Assembly (NCBI GenBank): GCA_021780225.1
Contig: JAJXZF010000055.1
Span: 1-34,587, forward strand
Direction: 5' to 3'
DNA length: 34,587 nt
From: Deltaproteobacteria bacterium
Lineage (GTDB): Bacteria; Desulfobacterota; Binatia; Binatales; Binataceae
Below, one piece after another: positions 9,491 through 17,859 of the stretch. The stretch's first letter is position 1. Each line of letters opens with the position of its first letter. The translations under genes and the position numbers were made by a program. Below the pieces are notes generated by a model, which ran no database searches, was not told the origin of the DNA, and worked only from the letters and a program-made list of their open reading frames with translations.

Positions 9491-9496
9491 CCTCCT
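9491..9496 (-). promoter_or_regulatory. Perfect Shine-Dalgarno setting a TTG start for glyQS
   Basis: On the minus strand these bases read AGGAGG, followed by eight bases and TTG at 9482-9480. This decides the start of glyQS in favour of TTG, because the downstream ATG at 9428 lacks any such site. Confidence 0.75.
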
Positions 9497-9530
9497 GGAA
9501 GCATGCGCGCCGAGTCGGACGGGCGCGCCG

Positions 9531-10073
9531 CTAGACCTGATCCAGTCTGATTATTTCGGCGGCGACTTCGCCCGCCGCGCCGATTTCGAGAATCGCGACC
9601 GTGCCCGGCACGTCCACCAGATTGCCCGGCAGCGTGGCGCTGCCCGGGTTCACCACCAGCGTGGCGCCGTAGCGCGTCACGCCTTCCAGATGGCTGTGGC
9701 CCATCACCAGCACGTCGACCGGGCCGCCGAAATGACGCCGCATCGCCGCCTCGAACACTTCCTGCGAGGTCTCGTCCGGGGTCGGCAGCGCGTGGGCCAG
9801 CCCGATTCGCACTCCGCCAATCTCGAATAGATGCGCCGTGCGGGCGCGTTCGTCAGGCGCCAAGCGATGGCGATGGCCGTCCAACCCCTCGTCGCCGTTG
9901 CCGATCGCCGCGATTACCGGAGCGATCCGTTCCAGTTCGTCGAGCACGCGATTGACATAAACGTCGCCAGCATGCATTACGAGGTCAACGCCCGCCAGCG
10001 CGTCGAATACCGGCGGCGGAAGATGTTCGCACGCTTCGGGGATGTGGGTATCGGAAATAAGCCCGATTCGCAT
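9531..10073 (-). CDS. YfcE/MJ0936-like metallophosphoesterase
   Basis: A 180-residue calcineurin-like phosphoesterase with the family's metal-binding series in order: LISDTH at the N-terminus, VMHAGDV, AIGNGDE (the usual GNCD/GNHD position), GLAHA, VMGHSH and VNPGSATLP. Length and motif order match the YfcE/MJ0936 group of small phosphodiesterases, whose cellular substrate is generally unknown. The ATG at 10073 is chosen because the protein begins MRIGLISDTH exactly as in the family; longer reading upstream adds a Pro/Arg-rich stretch unlike a real N-terminus. It is 48 bases upstream of glyQS on the same strand and probably the first gene of the phosphoesterase-glyQS-ppdK operon. Confidence 0.9.
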   Translation of the reverse strand: MRIGLISDTHIPEACEHLPPPVFDALAGVDLVMHAGDVYVNRVLDELERIAPVIAAIGNGDEGLDGHRHRLAPDERARTAHLFEIGGVRIGLAHALPTPDETSQEVFEAAMRRHFGGPVDVLVMGHSHLEGVTRYGATLVVNPGSATLPGNLVDVPGTVAILEIGAAGEVAAEIIRLDQV

Positions 10074-10281
10074 TGGACCGGTTTCCGGGCATTTCCCGGA
10101 CAGATCCGACAAAGTATCATGCCTCGCGGGCGGCGGCAATTTGACCGCCCTGAACGCCATCGCGCATAATCCGGGTCGAATTCATGCGCCGATATGCGAG
10201 CCTTGGCCGCTTTTGGCGCGAATCAATCTGGACGCTCCGACGGCCGGCGCAAACGCTGATATAACCGGAGACTATCGCATC

Positions 10282-10614
10282 GTGAAAACCGTCAAACTGA
10301 TCGCGCCAGCGGTTCTCGCCGCCGCTCTGATGGCGCTGGCCGGATGCGGCCACAAGCTGGTCGCGCATGGCGGCGCCACGACGATCGCGGTCTATCCCGA
10401 CAAGGCGTCGTTCGATCGCATCAAATCGATGCAAAGCCAGGGCGGACCGGCGGGATTGATCGGCGGGATGGGCGCGAGCCTGGTCGCCAAGCGCGTCGAC
10501 AACGGCACGCCGATCAAAATCGACAACTGCGACGCTCAAGGCTGCCAAATCGAGGTGCTCGACGGCGCCCGCAAGGGGCTGATCGGCTACGTCGCCAAAG
10601 ACACCGTGGATTAG
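10282..10614 (+). CDS. Small lipoprotein with SH3-like C-terminal stretch
   Basis: A 110-residue protein of unknown function starting at GTG 10282 (VKTVKLIAPAVLAAALMALAGC). The N-terminus is a textbook lipoprotein signal: two lysines, a hydrophobic run, and lipobox LAGC with the lipidated cysteine near residue 22. Export and anchoring to a membrane follow from this. The mature part holds a short region with IKIDNCDAQGCQIEV, with two cysteines five residues apart, and ends KGLIGYVAKDTVD, a pattern like the last strands of bacterial SH3-type domains that bind peptidoglycan or peptides. A weak CCGGAG lies upstream of the start. The gene ends 26 bases before the convergent cysteine-cluster gene. 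The SH3 reading is inference. Confidence 0.72.
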   Translation: MKTVKLIAPAVLAAALMALAGCGHKLVAHGGATTIAVYPDKASFDRIKSMQSQGGPAGLIGGMGASLVAKRVDNGTPIKIDNCDAQGCQIEVLDGARKGLIGYVAKDTVD

Positions 10615-10640
10615 CTTCGGCTCCATTTCTGATTTTGCTT

Positions 10641-11372
10641 CTATCGAGCGCTTGCGACTTCAGCGGGGGAGTAGCCGAGGCTGACGGCGAGCAGAATCGC
10701 CGCGACCGCGAGTTCGGCGGGATTATTGGTGGCCGCGATCATTGCGTGAAGAATTGAAAGGTGTGCCGCGATCGTCGCCGCGATCGATGCGCACGCCGCG
10801 CCGACGCCGTCCGGGTCGAAGAGCGCGTCAATTAGCCGGTTGGCGTCGTAATTCGCCTCGCGCAACGCCTCCGCGACCGCGCGTCGCCAGAATTCGCGCG
10901 GTTCAACTTCATCAAAATCAACCAGCGTTTCAATTCGCTCGCGCATTGCTGCGATTAACGGGCGGTATCGGTCGGCTAACTCAAGCGCCGAATCGACGCC
11001 TTGGTCCGCCAGATAGTCGCTGACGGCGCCATCGACGCCGTAGCGGCCGACCGAATCCTGCGCCGGTTCCAGCCGGATAAAGCGATCGCCATCCGGCGTG
11101 CGTTCGAGGCCGAGCGGATAGAGCCGGCAGGCGAGCGGGCGTCCCGAATGAATCGAGCAACGCGTACCGTCCAATGCGGCGCATCCGCCGTCCGCCCGAA
11201 AGCGCAGCAGCGATCCGCGCCGCGCGGCATAGCGCTCCCGTGCGGCGCTCGTCGCGATTCCGGCGGCGCGGGCGATCGAAAGCAGTTCAGCCGGGCTGAG
11301 CGAAATGACTTGGTTGTGGCAGCAGCGCCCGCACGCGCCGCATCGGTACGAGAATGGGCTTCGCCGATCCAT
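10641..11372 (-). CDS. YkgJ-family cysteine-cluster protein
   Basis: A 243-residue protein whose N-terminal part has the YkgJ (PF03692) cysteine pattern: YRCGACGRCCHNQVISLSP (C11, C14, C17, C18), then CAALDGTRCSIHSGRPLACRLYPLG. Members are thought to bind zinc or an iron-sulphur cluster; their role is largely unknown, although some are linked to flagellin lysine methylation. The remaining two thirds are family-variable and end in an alanine-rich, possibly membrane-associated segment (AELAVAAILLAVSLGYSPAE). ATG 11372 is preferred over GTG 11390; neither has a clear ribosome-binding site. It is divergent from the acyl-CoA dehydrogenase, with 122 bases between the starts. Confidence 0.83.
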   Translation of the reverse strand: MDRRSPFSYRCGACGRCCHNQVISLSPAELLSIARAAGIATSAARERYAARRGSLLRFRADGGCAALDGTRCSIHSGRPLACRLYPLGLERTPDGDRFIRLEPAQDSVGRYGVDGAVSDYLADQGVDSALELADRYRPLIAAMRERIETLVDFDEVEPREFWRRAVAEALREANYDANRLIDALFDPDGVGAACASIAATIAAHLSILHAMIAATNNPAELAVAAILLAVSLGYSPAEVASAR

Positions 11373-11494
11373 CGGGTGGCGCCGCGGCACGAATCCGGGC
11401 GCGTCATTTTACGCTACCGAAAATCAGACGGCTGGGGTACGATTCTGGCGCCGAATCAGTCCAATCCGATTCGGGCAGGGAGCGGAGCGCATCG

Positions 11495-12679
11495 ATGGAT
11501 TTCAACTATTCGCCGGAACAGGAAGCTTATCGCCAGCAGGTCCGGGCCTGGCTGGAAGCCAACCAGCCGCCGCCGCTCACGCCTGAAGAAAAGGAGCGGA
11601 TCGACGAGGACTTGCTGTGGGAGCGCAACAAGCGCTGGCACAAAAAGCTCTACGAAGGCGGATGGGGCGGCCTGAGCTGGCCAAAGGAATACGGCGGACG
11701 CGGCGCGACGTTTATCGAGCAGCTTATCTTCCAGCAGGAGCTGGCCCGGCTAGGCCTGCCGATGGGCATCAATGTGCTCGGCATCATCATGACCGGCCCC
11801 GCCTTGATGCAGTGGGGCACGGACGAGCAGAAGACGCGCTATCTGAAGCCGATCCTGATGGCGGACGAAATCTGGTGCGAAGGGATGTCGGAGCCGGGCG
11901 CCGGTTCCGATCTCGCGTCGATTCAGACCCGCGCCGAACTGGTCGGCGACGAATTTATCGTCAACGGCCAGAAGGTCTGGACCACGCACGCGCATCGTTC
12001 GGACTTCTGCCAGCTTTTCGTTCGCACCGATCCGAACGCGCCGAAGCATAAGGGCATGAGCGCGCTGCTGGTCGATATGCACAGCCCGGGCGTGACCGTG
12101 CAGCCGCTCAAGCAAATCAGCGGCGACGCCGAGTTCAACGAAATCTTTTTCGAGGACGTGCGCGTGCCGAAGAACAATCTGCTCGGGCCGCTGAATCGCG
12201 GATGGGAGGTGCTGGTCTCGACGCTGATGCACGAGCGGTTCGGAATCAGCGAGACGATCGGCGGCGCCGACGTGATTCTGGCGCAACTGGTCGAGATGGC
12301 GAAGGCGATTCCGGTCAACGGCCATACGGCGGCTGAGGACGACGAGATCCGCCAGCAACTGGCGCAATTCGCGATCGAAGTCACGGCCAAGAAGTACAAC
12401 GGCCTGCGCGCGCTGACGCGCCGCCTGAAGGGGCTGCCGCCCAGCGCCGAATCCTCGATCGGCAAACTGGTCTCGACCGAGCTGTCGCAACGGATGACCA
12501 GATTCGCGGCGCGCATTCTTGGCGTTTATGTCACGCTCGAGCGCAAATCGCCGTTCGCGCCAGACGGCGATTGGATGCGGCGGATTCTGCAAGCGGAATC
12601 GTTGACGATCGCGGGCGGAACCTCGTCCGTCCAGAAGAACATGATCGGCGAGCGCATCTTGCAGCTTCCGAAAGGCTAG
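11495..12679 (+). CDS. Acyl-CoA dehydrogenase family protein
   Basis: A 394-residue FAD-dependent acyl-CoA dehydrogenase, normal in length. It has the three-part layout: an N-terminal helical domain starting MDFNYSPEQEAYRQQVRAWL, the central beta domain with GMSEPGAGSDLASIQTRAE and NGQKVWTTHAH (flavin contacts), and the C-terminal helical domain ending LTIAGGTSSVQKNMIGERIL. The ending, with G-G-T-S-S-V-Q-K-N and no glutamate there, is common in steroid- and branched- or aromatic-acyl-CoA-acting members; the catalytic base cannot be assigned without alignment. The ATG at 11495 is chosen over upstream alternatives because homologues begin M-x-F-x-x-S/T-x-E-Q and a purine-rich GGGAGCGGAG precedes it. 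Electron acceptor would be an ETF, not present in this window. Confidence 0.93.
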   Translation: MDFNYSPEQEAYRQQVRAWLEANQPPPLTPEEKERIDEDLLWERNKRWHKKLYEGGWGGLSWPKEYGGRGATFIEQLIFQQELARLGLPMGINVLGIIMTGPALMQWGTDEQKTRYLKPILMADEIWCEGMSEPGAGSDLASIQTRAELVGDEFIVNGQKVWTTHAHRSDFCQLFVRTDPNAPKHKGMSALLVDMHSPGVTVQPLKQISGDAEFNEIFFEDVRVPKNNLLGPLNRGWEVLVSTLMHERFGISETIGGADVILAQLVEMAKAIPVNGHTAAEDDEIRQQLAQFAIEVTAKKYNGLRALTRRLKGLPPSAESSIGKLVSTELSQRMTRFAARILGVYVTLERKSPFAPDGDWMRRILQAESLTIAGGTSSVQKNMIGERILQLPKG

Positions 12680-12733
12680 AGTGCCGTCCCCTAAATAAGT
12701 TTGCACTTTGCGTCTACCTTGCGCTCGGCGTGG

Positions 12734-12756
12734 ATGCCCGGATCAAGTCCGGGCAT
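12734..12756. repeat. REP-like palindrome 1
   Basis: ATGCCCGGA at 12734-12742 and its perfect complement TCCGGGCAT at 12748-12756 flank a five-base loop TCAAG. This matches the short extragenic palindromes (GATGCCCGG..CCGGGCATGAC type) scattered in many high-GC proteobacterial genomes. Confidence 0.75.
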
Positions 12757-12773
12757 GACCAATGTTGTGCGTC

Positions 12774-12797
12774 ATTGCCGGGCCCAGACCCGGCAAT
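12774..12797. repeat. REP-like palindrome 2
   Basis: ATTGCCGGG at 12774-12782 pairs perfectly with CCCGGCAAT at 12789-12797 over a six-base loop. It sits 17 bases after palindrome 1 and has a related GC core, so the two form a tandem unit like the paired REP elements known as BIMEs. Confidence 0.72.
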
Positions 12798-13099
12798 CCA
12801 TCCTTTGTCGCCCGGCGGTGGGAGACCTGCGTGCCGAGCTGATAGTGCATCCAGATGTAAGTTATTTGCGGGACGCCACACTAGAGTGCAAGCGAATTGG
12901 GCAGCAGCGCCCTCGCTATAGGCACGTATCCTGCTTCTCTTTGACTACTCTGCGAGCAGGCGGCGATTTCTTGAGCAAAACCGTCGCACTGCCTGCGGAC
13001 TGGTGCGCACAAAATGGGCGTTGCCTAACAAATGGGCGGCAGTTTGGCGCGCATCGCTGAACTCAAAATCTTCACAGCGAAAAGCTGGAGGTTTGCTTG

Positions 13100-14431
13100 A
13101 TGCGTTCGATCGGGCGCGGGACGGGTTTGCGTTTGTTTCCATTTATCGCCGGCGCGATGCTGCTGGCCGCGACGCCGGCGATGGCGGGCCAGAATCCGCC
13201 GATCAGCGCTGGCGATACGGCGTGGGTGTTGGCCTCGTCGGCTTTGGTGCTGCTGATGACCGCGCCGGGCCTGGCATTGTTTTACGGCGGCATGGTGCGG
13301 CGCAAGAACGTGCTGGCCACGTTGATGCACAGCTTCATCTTGACCGCGCTGATTTCGTTGCAATGGGCGATCTGCGGTTACAGCCTCGCGTTTTCGCCGC
13401 ATAACGCGCTGATTGGCGGGCTGAGCTGGCTTGGATTGAGCGGCGTCAGCGCGACGCAAGCGTATCCCGATTACGCCGCGACGATTCCGCATCAGGCGTA
13501 CATGGTCTTCCAATGCATGTTCGCGGTCATCACGCCGGCGCTAATCACGGGCGCGTTCGCCGAGCGGATTTCTTTTCGTGGCTTTTTGCTCTTTAGCCTG
13601 CTCTGGACGACCTTGATTTACGATCCGCTGGCCCATTGGGTGTGGGGCGTCGATGGCTGGATCCATCATCTGGGCGCGCTCGATTTCGCCGGCGGCACCG
13701 TCGTTCACATTTCGTCGGGAATCTCCGCGCTGGCCGCAGTGACAGTGATCGGCCGGCGCCGCGGCTATCCGCGCGAGCCGATGATTCCGCACAACCTCAC
13801 CTTGACCGTGATGGGCGCCGGATTGTTGTGGTTCGGATGGTTCGGATTCAACGCGGGCAGCGCGCTTGCCGCCAACGGGCTGGCGGTATCGGCTTTCGTC
13901 GCGACGCATCTGGGGGCGTCCGCCGCCGCCGTTTCGTGGATGGTCGTGGAATGGTGGAAGGCGGGCAAGCCCACCGTGCTCGGCGCGGCTAGCGGCGCCG
14001 TGGCCGGGTTGGTTGCGATTACGCCGGCGTCAGGATACGTCGAGCCAATATCCGCGATCGCGATCGGCGCGGGCGCGGGCGCGATTTGCTTTTTCGCGGT
14101 GCGGATGAAATCGCGCTTTGGCTACGACGACGCGCTCGACGTGGTGGGCGTGCACGGCGTTGGCGGAATCTGGGGCGCGCTCGCGACCGGATTGTTCGCC
14201 AGCGCGGCGGTCAACTCGGCGGGCGCGAACGGACTCTTTTTCGGCAATCCCGGCCAGTTGGGGATTCAGGCGATCGCCGTCGCTGCGAGCGTCGGGTTCG
14301 CCTTCGCCGGCAGCATGGTTCTGCTGAAAGTAACCGACGCGATCGTCGGTCTGCGCGTGGATGAGGAGTCGGAAGTGATGGGCCTCGACCTGAGCGAGCA
14401 CGACGAACACGCCTACGCGCTTGAGGCCTAG
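13100..14431 (+). CDS. amtB: Ammonium transporter (Amt family)
   Basis: A 443-residue inner-membrane ammonium channel. An N-terminal signal peptide (FIAGAMLLAATPAMA) probably is cleaved before GQNPP, as in E. coli AmtB. The first helix reads AWVLASSALVLLMTAPGLAL followed by FYGGMVRRKN, diagnostic of Amt proteins. The pore histidine pair is H203 in GTVVHISSG and H352 in VGVHGVGG, and the ammonium-binding aspartate is D195 in LDFAGG. I choose ATG 13100, with GGAGG eight bases upstream, over the TTG just before it. The usual partner glnK is not adjacent, so PII control would have to come from elsewhere. It is convergent with a small unknown gene. Confidence 0.96.
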   Translation: MRSIGRGTGLRLFPFIAGAMLLAATPAMAGQNPPISAGDTAWVLASSALVLLMTAPGLALFYGGMVRRKNVLATLMHSFILTALISLQWAICGYSLAFSPHNALIGGLSWLGLSGVSATQAYPDYAATIPHQAYMVFQCMFAVITPALITGAFAERISFRGFLLFSLLWTTLIYDPLAHWVWGVDGWIHHLGALDFAGGTVVHISSGISALAAVTVIGRRRGYPREPMIPHNLTLTVMGAGLLWFGWFGFNAGSALAANGLAVSAFVATHLGASAAAVSWMVVEWWKAGKPTVLGAASGAVAGLVAITPASGYVEPISAIAIGAGAGAICFFAVRMKSRFGYDDALDVVGVHGVGGIWGALATGLFASAAVNSAGANGLFFGNPGQLGIQAIAVAASVGFAFAGSMVLLKVTDAIVGLRVDEESEVMGLDLSEHDEHAYALEA

Positions 14432-14452
14432 GCGTTAGCGCGCGGCGTGCGG

Positions 14453-14698
14453 CTAACGCTGCATCGCCTGAAACAGCAGGGGCGCGGCCTCGGACATCAT
14501 TTCGCCGACGATTTCCGAAAGCGGTTTTCCCGGCACGGCGAGTTTTTCGGTGAGCGAGCGCAGCACGCGCAAGTAGTGCGCCTTGGTTTCATCGCTGATT
14601 GCGGAGAGCCGTTCGCCCTCCATCACGGCGAGATAGCGGCGGTGAATTTCGTATATTTCGCGATCGGTCGGATCGGCGGGTTTGGCGGTGCGCGGCAT
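14453..14698 (-). CDS. Small protein of unknown function
   Basis: An 81-residue acidic-to-neutral helical protein that I do not recognise. It starts at ATG 14698 (MPRTAKPADPTDREIYEIHR) and contains a likely long helix, RYLAVMEGERLSAISDETKA, with no cysteine pairs, signal or membrane segment. Composition and codon use resemble the neighbours, which supports a real gene; no strong ribosome-binding site is visible. It lies between the 3' ends of amtB and of rodA, on the rodA strand, and could be its own unit. Confidence 0.55.
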   Translation of the reverse strand: MPRTAKPADPTDREIYEIHRRYLAVMEGERLSAISDETKAHYLRVLRSLTEKLAVPGKPLSEIVGEMMSEAAPLLFQAMQR

Positions 14699-14800
14699 GG
14701 CTGAATCGTTCGCCGCGGGCAGCGAGCGTCGCGGCGGCCTCCGTTCGAGAGATGGGATCGAGTTTATGCCGCGCGCGGCGCCGTTCCAACGCGCGATCGC

Positions 14801-15907
14801 TCAGAACAGGTAGCGGCGCATATTGACGCTGATCATCACGCCCATCGCGATCATCATCGCAATCAAGGACGATCCGCCGTAACTCACCAGTGGCAGCGTG
14901 ATGCCGACGACGGGCAGCATCCCGGTCGCCATCCCGATATTGATCGCCACCTGCCAGAAGATTACGCCGGTGAAGCCTACGGCGAGCAGCGCGCCGAAGC
15001 GGTCGCGGGAGTGGCGCGCGATCCAGATGCCGCGCGCGATCAGCGCCGCATAAAGCCCCAGCAGCGTCATCGTGCCGATATAGCCGAATTCCTCCGCATA
15101 GGCGGCGAAGATGAAATCGGTCGTCTGTTCAGGCAGGAAATTAAGCCGCGCCTGCGTGCCTTTGAGAAAGCCCTTGCCCCATTTGCCGCCGGAGCCGATC
15201 GCGATTTCGGACTGGATGATGTGATAGCCCGAACCGAGCGGATCGGACTGGGGATTGATGAAGCTGACCAGCCGTTCGCGCTGGTAGGGTTTCATGAAGC
15301 GCCACGCCGCCGGCGCGGCGAGCATCGCGGCGAGTCCGAGCACGGCCATCACCCGCCAATTCAGGCCGCTGACGAAGATCAGCGTGGTCGTGATCAGCAT
15401 CAGGATGAGGCCGGTGCCAAGGTCGGGCTGTTTCAGCACCAGCGCGACCGGCACGGCGAGCAGCAGCGCGGGAATCACCAGATGCCTGGGGCCCCATCCG
15501 CCTTTGGGCGGGTCCTCGCGCAGATATCGCACCATCACCAAAACAACGGCGAGCTTCGCGATTTCGGAGGGTTCGAGGTTGAAGACGCCGAGGTTGATCC
15601 AGCGCCGCGAACCGCCGGTGCTGTGGCCGGCCACGGCGACGACGATCAGCATCGCCACGGCGAGGCCGTAGAACGGATAGGCGTAGGACGCCAGCACGCG
15701 ATAGTCGAGCAGCGCCGCGCCGATCATCAGCGCGGCTCCGGCGCCGACCCACACGAGCTGCCTGACCACCAGCGGATCGAGCGCGTGGCGGCTTCCGCCC
15801 CAGGTCGCGCTGACCACGCTCAGTACGCCGACGCCGCACAGCGCGAGCGCGAGCGAGAAAACCGTCCAGTCGAAATGATAAAGCAGGCGCCGATCAAACG
15901 TTGGCAT
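14801..15907 (-). CDS. rodA: Rod-shape peptidoglycan polymerase RodA (SEDS family)
   Basis: A 368-residue polytopic inner-membrane protein with about ten hydrophobic helices. The SEDS marks are GHSTGGSRRWINLGVFNLEPSE with IAKLAVVL in the first half and GMLPVVGITLPLVSYGGSSL near the C-terminus. RodA polymerises lipid II into glycan strands during side-wall growth, working with the PBP2 transpeptidase encoded directly upstream. The start at 15907 follows the mrdA stop by 21 bases, and the two were clearly kept as a pair. It is the last gene of the mre-mrd cluster. Confidence 0.96.
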   Translation of the reverse strand: MPTFDRRLLYHFDWTVFSLALALCGVGVLSVVSATWGGSRHALDPLVVRQLVWVGAGAALMIGAALLDYRVLASYAYPFYGLAVAMLIVVAVAGHSTGGSRRWINLGVFNLEPSEIAKLAVVLVMVRYLREDPPKGGWGPRHLVIPALLLAVPVALVLKQPDLGTGLILMLITTTLIFVSGLNWRVMAVLGLAAMLAAPAAWRFMKPYQRERLVSFINPQSDPLGSGYHIIQSEIAIGSGGKWGKGFLKGTQARLNFLPEQTTDFIFAAYAEEFGYIGTMTLLGLYAALIARGIWIARHSRDRFGALLAVGFTGVIFWQVAINIGMATGMLPVVGITLPLVSYGGSSLIAMMIAMGVMISVNMRRYLF

Positions 15908-15928
15908 CGGAAAGGGCGTGCGCGGGAC

Positions 15929-17827
15929 TCATTCGTCCAGCGGCTCCACGTGTTCGGAGACGGCGCGTTCCGCCGCTGACGCGGCCGGCTGTGCGTTCTG
16001 CGCCGGGTAGAGCTCGAAATATTTCTCCATCACCTGCTTGACCACCGGACCCGCCGACGATCCGCCGTGACCGGAGTGTTCGATGATGCAGGCGATAGCG
16101 ATTTTCGGATGGTCGGCGGGGGCGAACGCGATGAACCATCCGTGGTCGCGGTATTTCATCGGCAGCGCGGTTTCCTTGGTGCGAACGCCCTGCGCCTCCT
16201 TGACGACCTGCGCGGTGCCGGTTTTGCCGGCGACGATAATATTGTCGAGCCGGGCGGCATGGGCGGTGCCGTCGGGCGCATTGACGACGCCGATCATGCC
16301 GTCGCGCACTTCATCGAGAACTTTCGGATCGATGTGCAGTTCGCCGCGGACGATCGGCGGAAACTGCTTGACCACGGCGCCGTCAAGCGCATCGACTTCG
16401 CGCACGAACTGCGGCTGATAGAGCGTGCCGCCGTTGGCGACCGTCGCCGCCATCATCGCCAATTGCAGCGGCGTGACGGCGACGTAGCCCTGACCGATCG
16501 CGACCGAGAGCGTCTCCGCCGGATACCAGCGCTGATGAAAGCGGCGTTCTTTCCATTCGGTCGAAGGAATCACGCCCGCCCGCTCGTTGCTCAGCTCGAT
16601 TCCGCTCTTTCGTCCCAAGCCCAGCGCATGCGCCCACGCCGCGATTCGATCGACGCCGAGGTGTTCGCCGACGTCGTAGAAAAATACGTCGCAGGATTCG
16701 ACGATCGCGCGATGCAACTCGATGTGTCCATGGCCCTGCTTGCGCCAGCATCGGTACTCGCGATTGCCGAACCAGATTCCGCCCGGACAGAAGAAGCTGG
16801 TGTCCATGGTAATCGCGCGGTCCATCAGCGCCGCGATCGAATCGACGATTTTGAAGGTCGAGCCGGGCGGGTACGTGCCCTGGATGGCGCGGTTTTCGAG
16901 CGGATGGTTCGGATCGGTCGCCAGTTCCCGCCACGCGGCGGAGGAGATGCCTTCGGCGAAGATATTCGGATCGAAGGCCGGCTTGCTCGCCATCGCGAGG
17001 ATGTATCCGGTGTTCGGATCGACCGCGACCAGCGCGCCGGTGCGGTCGCCGATCGCCGCCTCGGCCGTCCGTTGCAGGTCGAGGTCGATGGTCATCACGA
17101 TGCTGTCGCCGGGCCGTTCGGGAATCTCGCGCAGCAGGCGCAGGCGGCGGCCGACCGCGTCAACTTCGATTTCCTGGCCGCCGGAGTCGCCGCGCAGAGT
17201 CGATTCGAGGCTGCGTTCGAGGCCGAATTTGCCGATTTCGTCGCCCATCCGGTAGTCGGGCAGCCGATCGAGGTCCTTGAGCGAGACTTCGCCGACATAG
17301 CCGAGCAGATGCGCCGCGAGCGAATCATAAAGGTAATGGCGCTGCGGACTGACTTGCAGATTAACGCCGGGCAATTCGAGCTGATGCGATTCGAGCGCCA
17401 CAACCTGCGGCCAATCGAGATGTTCCGCGACGATCACCGGTTCGAAGTCGGGCCGGCCTTGATCGTCGGCGTCATCGATTTTCTTCTCCAAGCCTTCGAC
17501 GCCGAGCAGTTTCTGCAGGTGCGCGATCGTGACCGGCAAATTGGGCGAATCTTCGGGCACGATCGCCGCTTCGAACGAGGGCTTGGTGTCAACCAGCGGC
17601 CGATGCCGCCGATCGAAAACGAGGCCGCGGAGCGCAGGCAGGCGGAGAATCCGGATGCGGTTGCGATCGGCCATCTGAGCCAGATCGCGATGCTTGATGA
17701 TTTGGAGGAAGTAGAGGCGTCCGGCGACGATTCCGAGCACAATGAAAATCATTGTGCCGAGCGCCGCGATGCGCGGACCGAGCCGCGGCGTTCCGCGTGT
17801 TCTTTCCCGAAGCGCAAATCTCTTCAT
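15929..17827 (-). CDS. mrdA: Penicillin-binding protein 2, elongation-specific transpeptidase
   Basis: A 632-residue class B penicillin-binding protein that cross-links peptidoglycan during elongation. After a short cytoplasmic N-terminus there is one membrane helix (AALGTMIFIVLGIVAGRLYF). The dimerisation region begins around LRLPALRGLVFDRRHRPLVD. Transpeptidase motifs are PPGSTFK with nucleophile S323 and K326, SCD at 378-380, and KTGTAQ with K535. The ATG at 17827 is chosen because the longer frame adds a low-complexity Arg-rich 60 residues that overlap mreD. It is 32 bases downstream of mreD and 21 upstream of rodA. The last ~50 residues are an Ala/Pro/Glu-rich tail (AQPAASAAERAVSEHVEPLD). 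Confidence 0.96.
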   Translation of the reverse strand: MKRFALRERTRGTPRLGPRIAALGTMIFIVLGIVAGRLYFLQIIKHRDLAQMADRNRIRILRLPALRGLVFDRRHRPLVDTKPSFEAAIVPEDSPNLPVTIAHLQKLLGVEGLEKKIDDADDQGRPDFEPVIVAEHLDWPQVVALESHQLELPGVNLQVSPQRHYLYDSLAAHLLGYVGEVSLKDLDRLPDYRMGDEIGKFGLERSLESTLRGDSGGQEIEVDAVGRRLRLLREIPERPGDSIVMTIDLDLQRTAEAAIGDRTGALVAVDPNTGYILAMASKPAFDPNIFAEGISSAAWRELATDPNHPLENRAIQGTYPPGSTFKIVDSIAALMDRAITMDTSFFCPGGIWFGNREYRCWRKQGHGHIELHRAIVESCDVFFYDVGEHLGVDRIAAWAHALGLGRKSGIELSNERAGVIPSTEWKERRFHQRWYPAETLSVAIGQGYVAVTPLQLAMMAATVANGGTLYQPQFVREVDALDGAVVKQFPPIVRGELHIDPKVLDEVRDGMIGVVNAPDGTAHAARLDNIIVAGKTGTAQVVKEAQGVRTKETALPMKYRDHGWFIAFAPADHPKIAIACIIEHSGHGGSSAGPVVKQVMEKYFELYPAQNAQPAASAAERAVSEHVEPLDE

Positions 17828-17859
17828 CAGCGATTCGGAGCCCCGCCCTGGATTAAAAT

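Larger units (their letters stand above)
12680..13099. other. Non-coding stretch before the ammonium channel gene
   Basis: No convincing gene occupies these 420 bases. The left part holds two REP-like palindromes (12734-12756 and 12774-12797). The segment 12820-12900 contains a short open stretch reading DLRAELIVHPDVSYLRDAT, which could be a gene remnant, but I do not recognise it. The ribosome-binding site of the ammonium channel gene (GGAGG, 13087-13091) lies at the right end. No sigma-54 or NtrC site that I could accept was found. Confidence 0.55.

Noticed and set aside
12571-12921. Plus-strand open frames running from the acyl-CoA dehydrogenase end through the REP palindromes
   Set aside because: They read through palindromic repeats in all frames and have no ribosome-binding site or family resemblance.
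12986-13024. Possible sigma-54/NtrC site upstream of amtB (CGCAC...GTGCG and TGGGCG-TTGC)
   Set aside because: The half-sites are too far apart for NtrC, and no GG-N10-GC pair with acceptable flanks exists.
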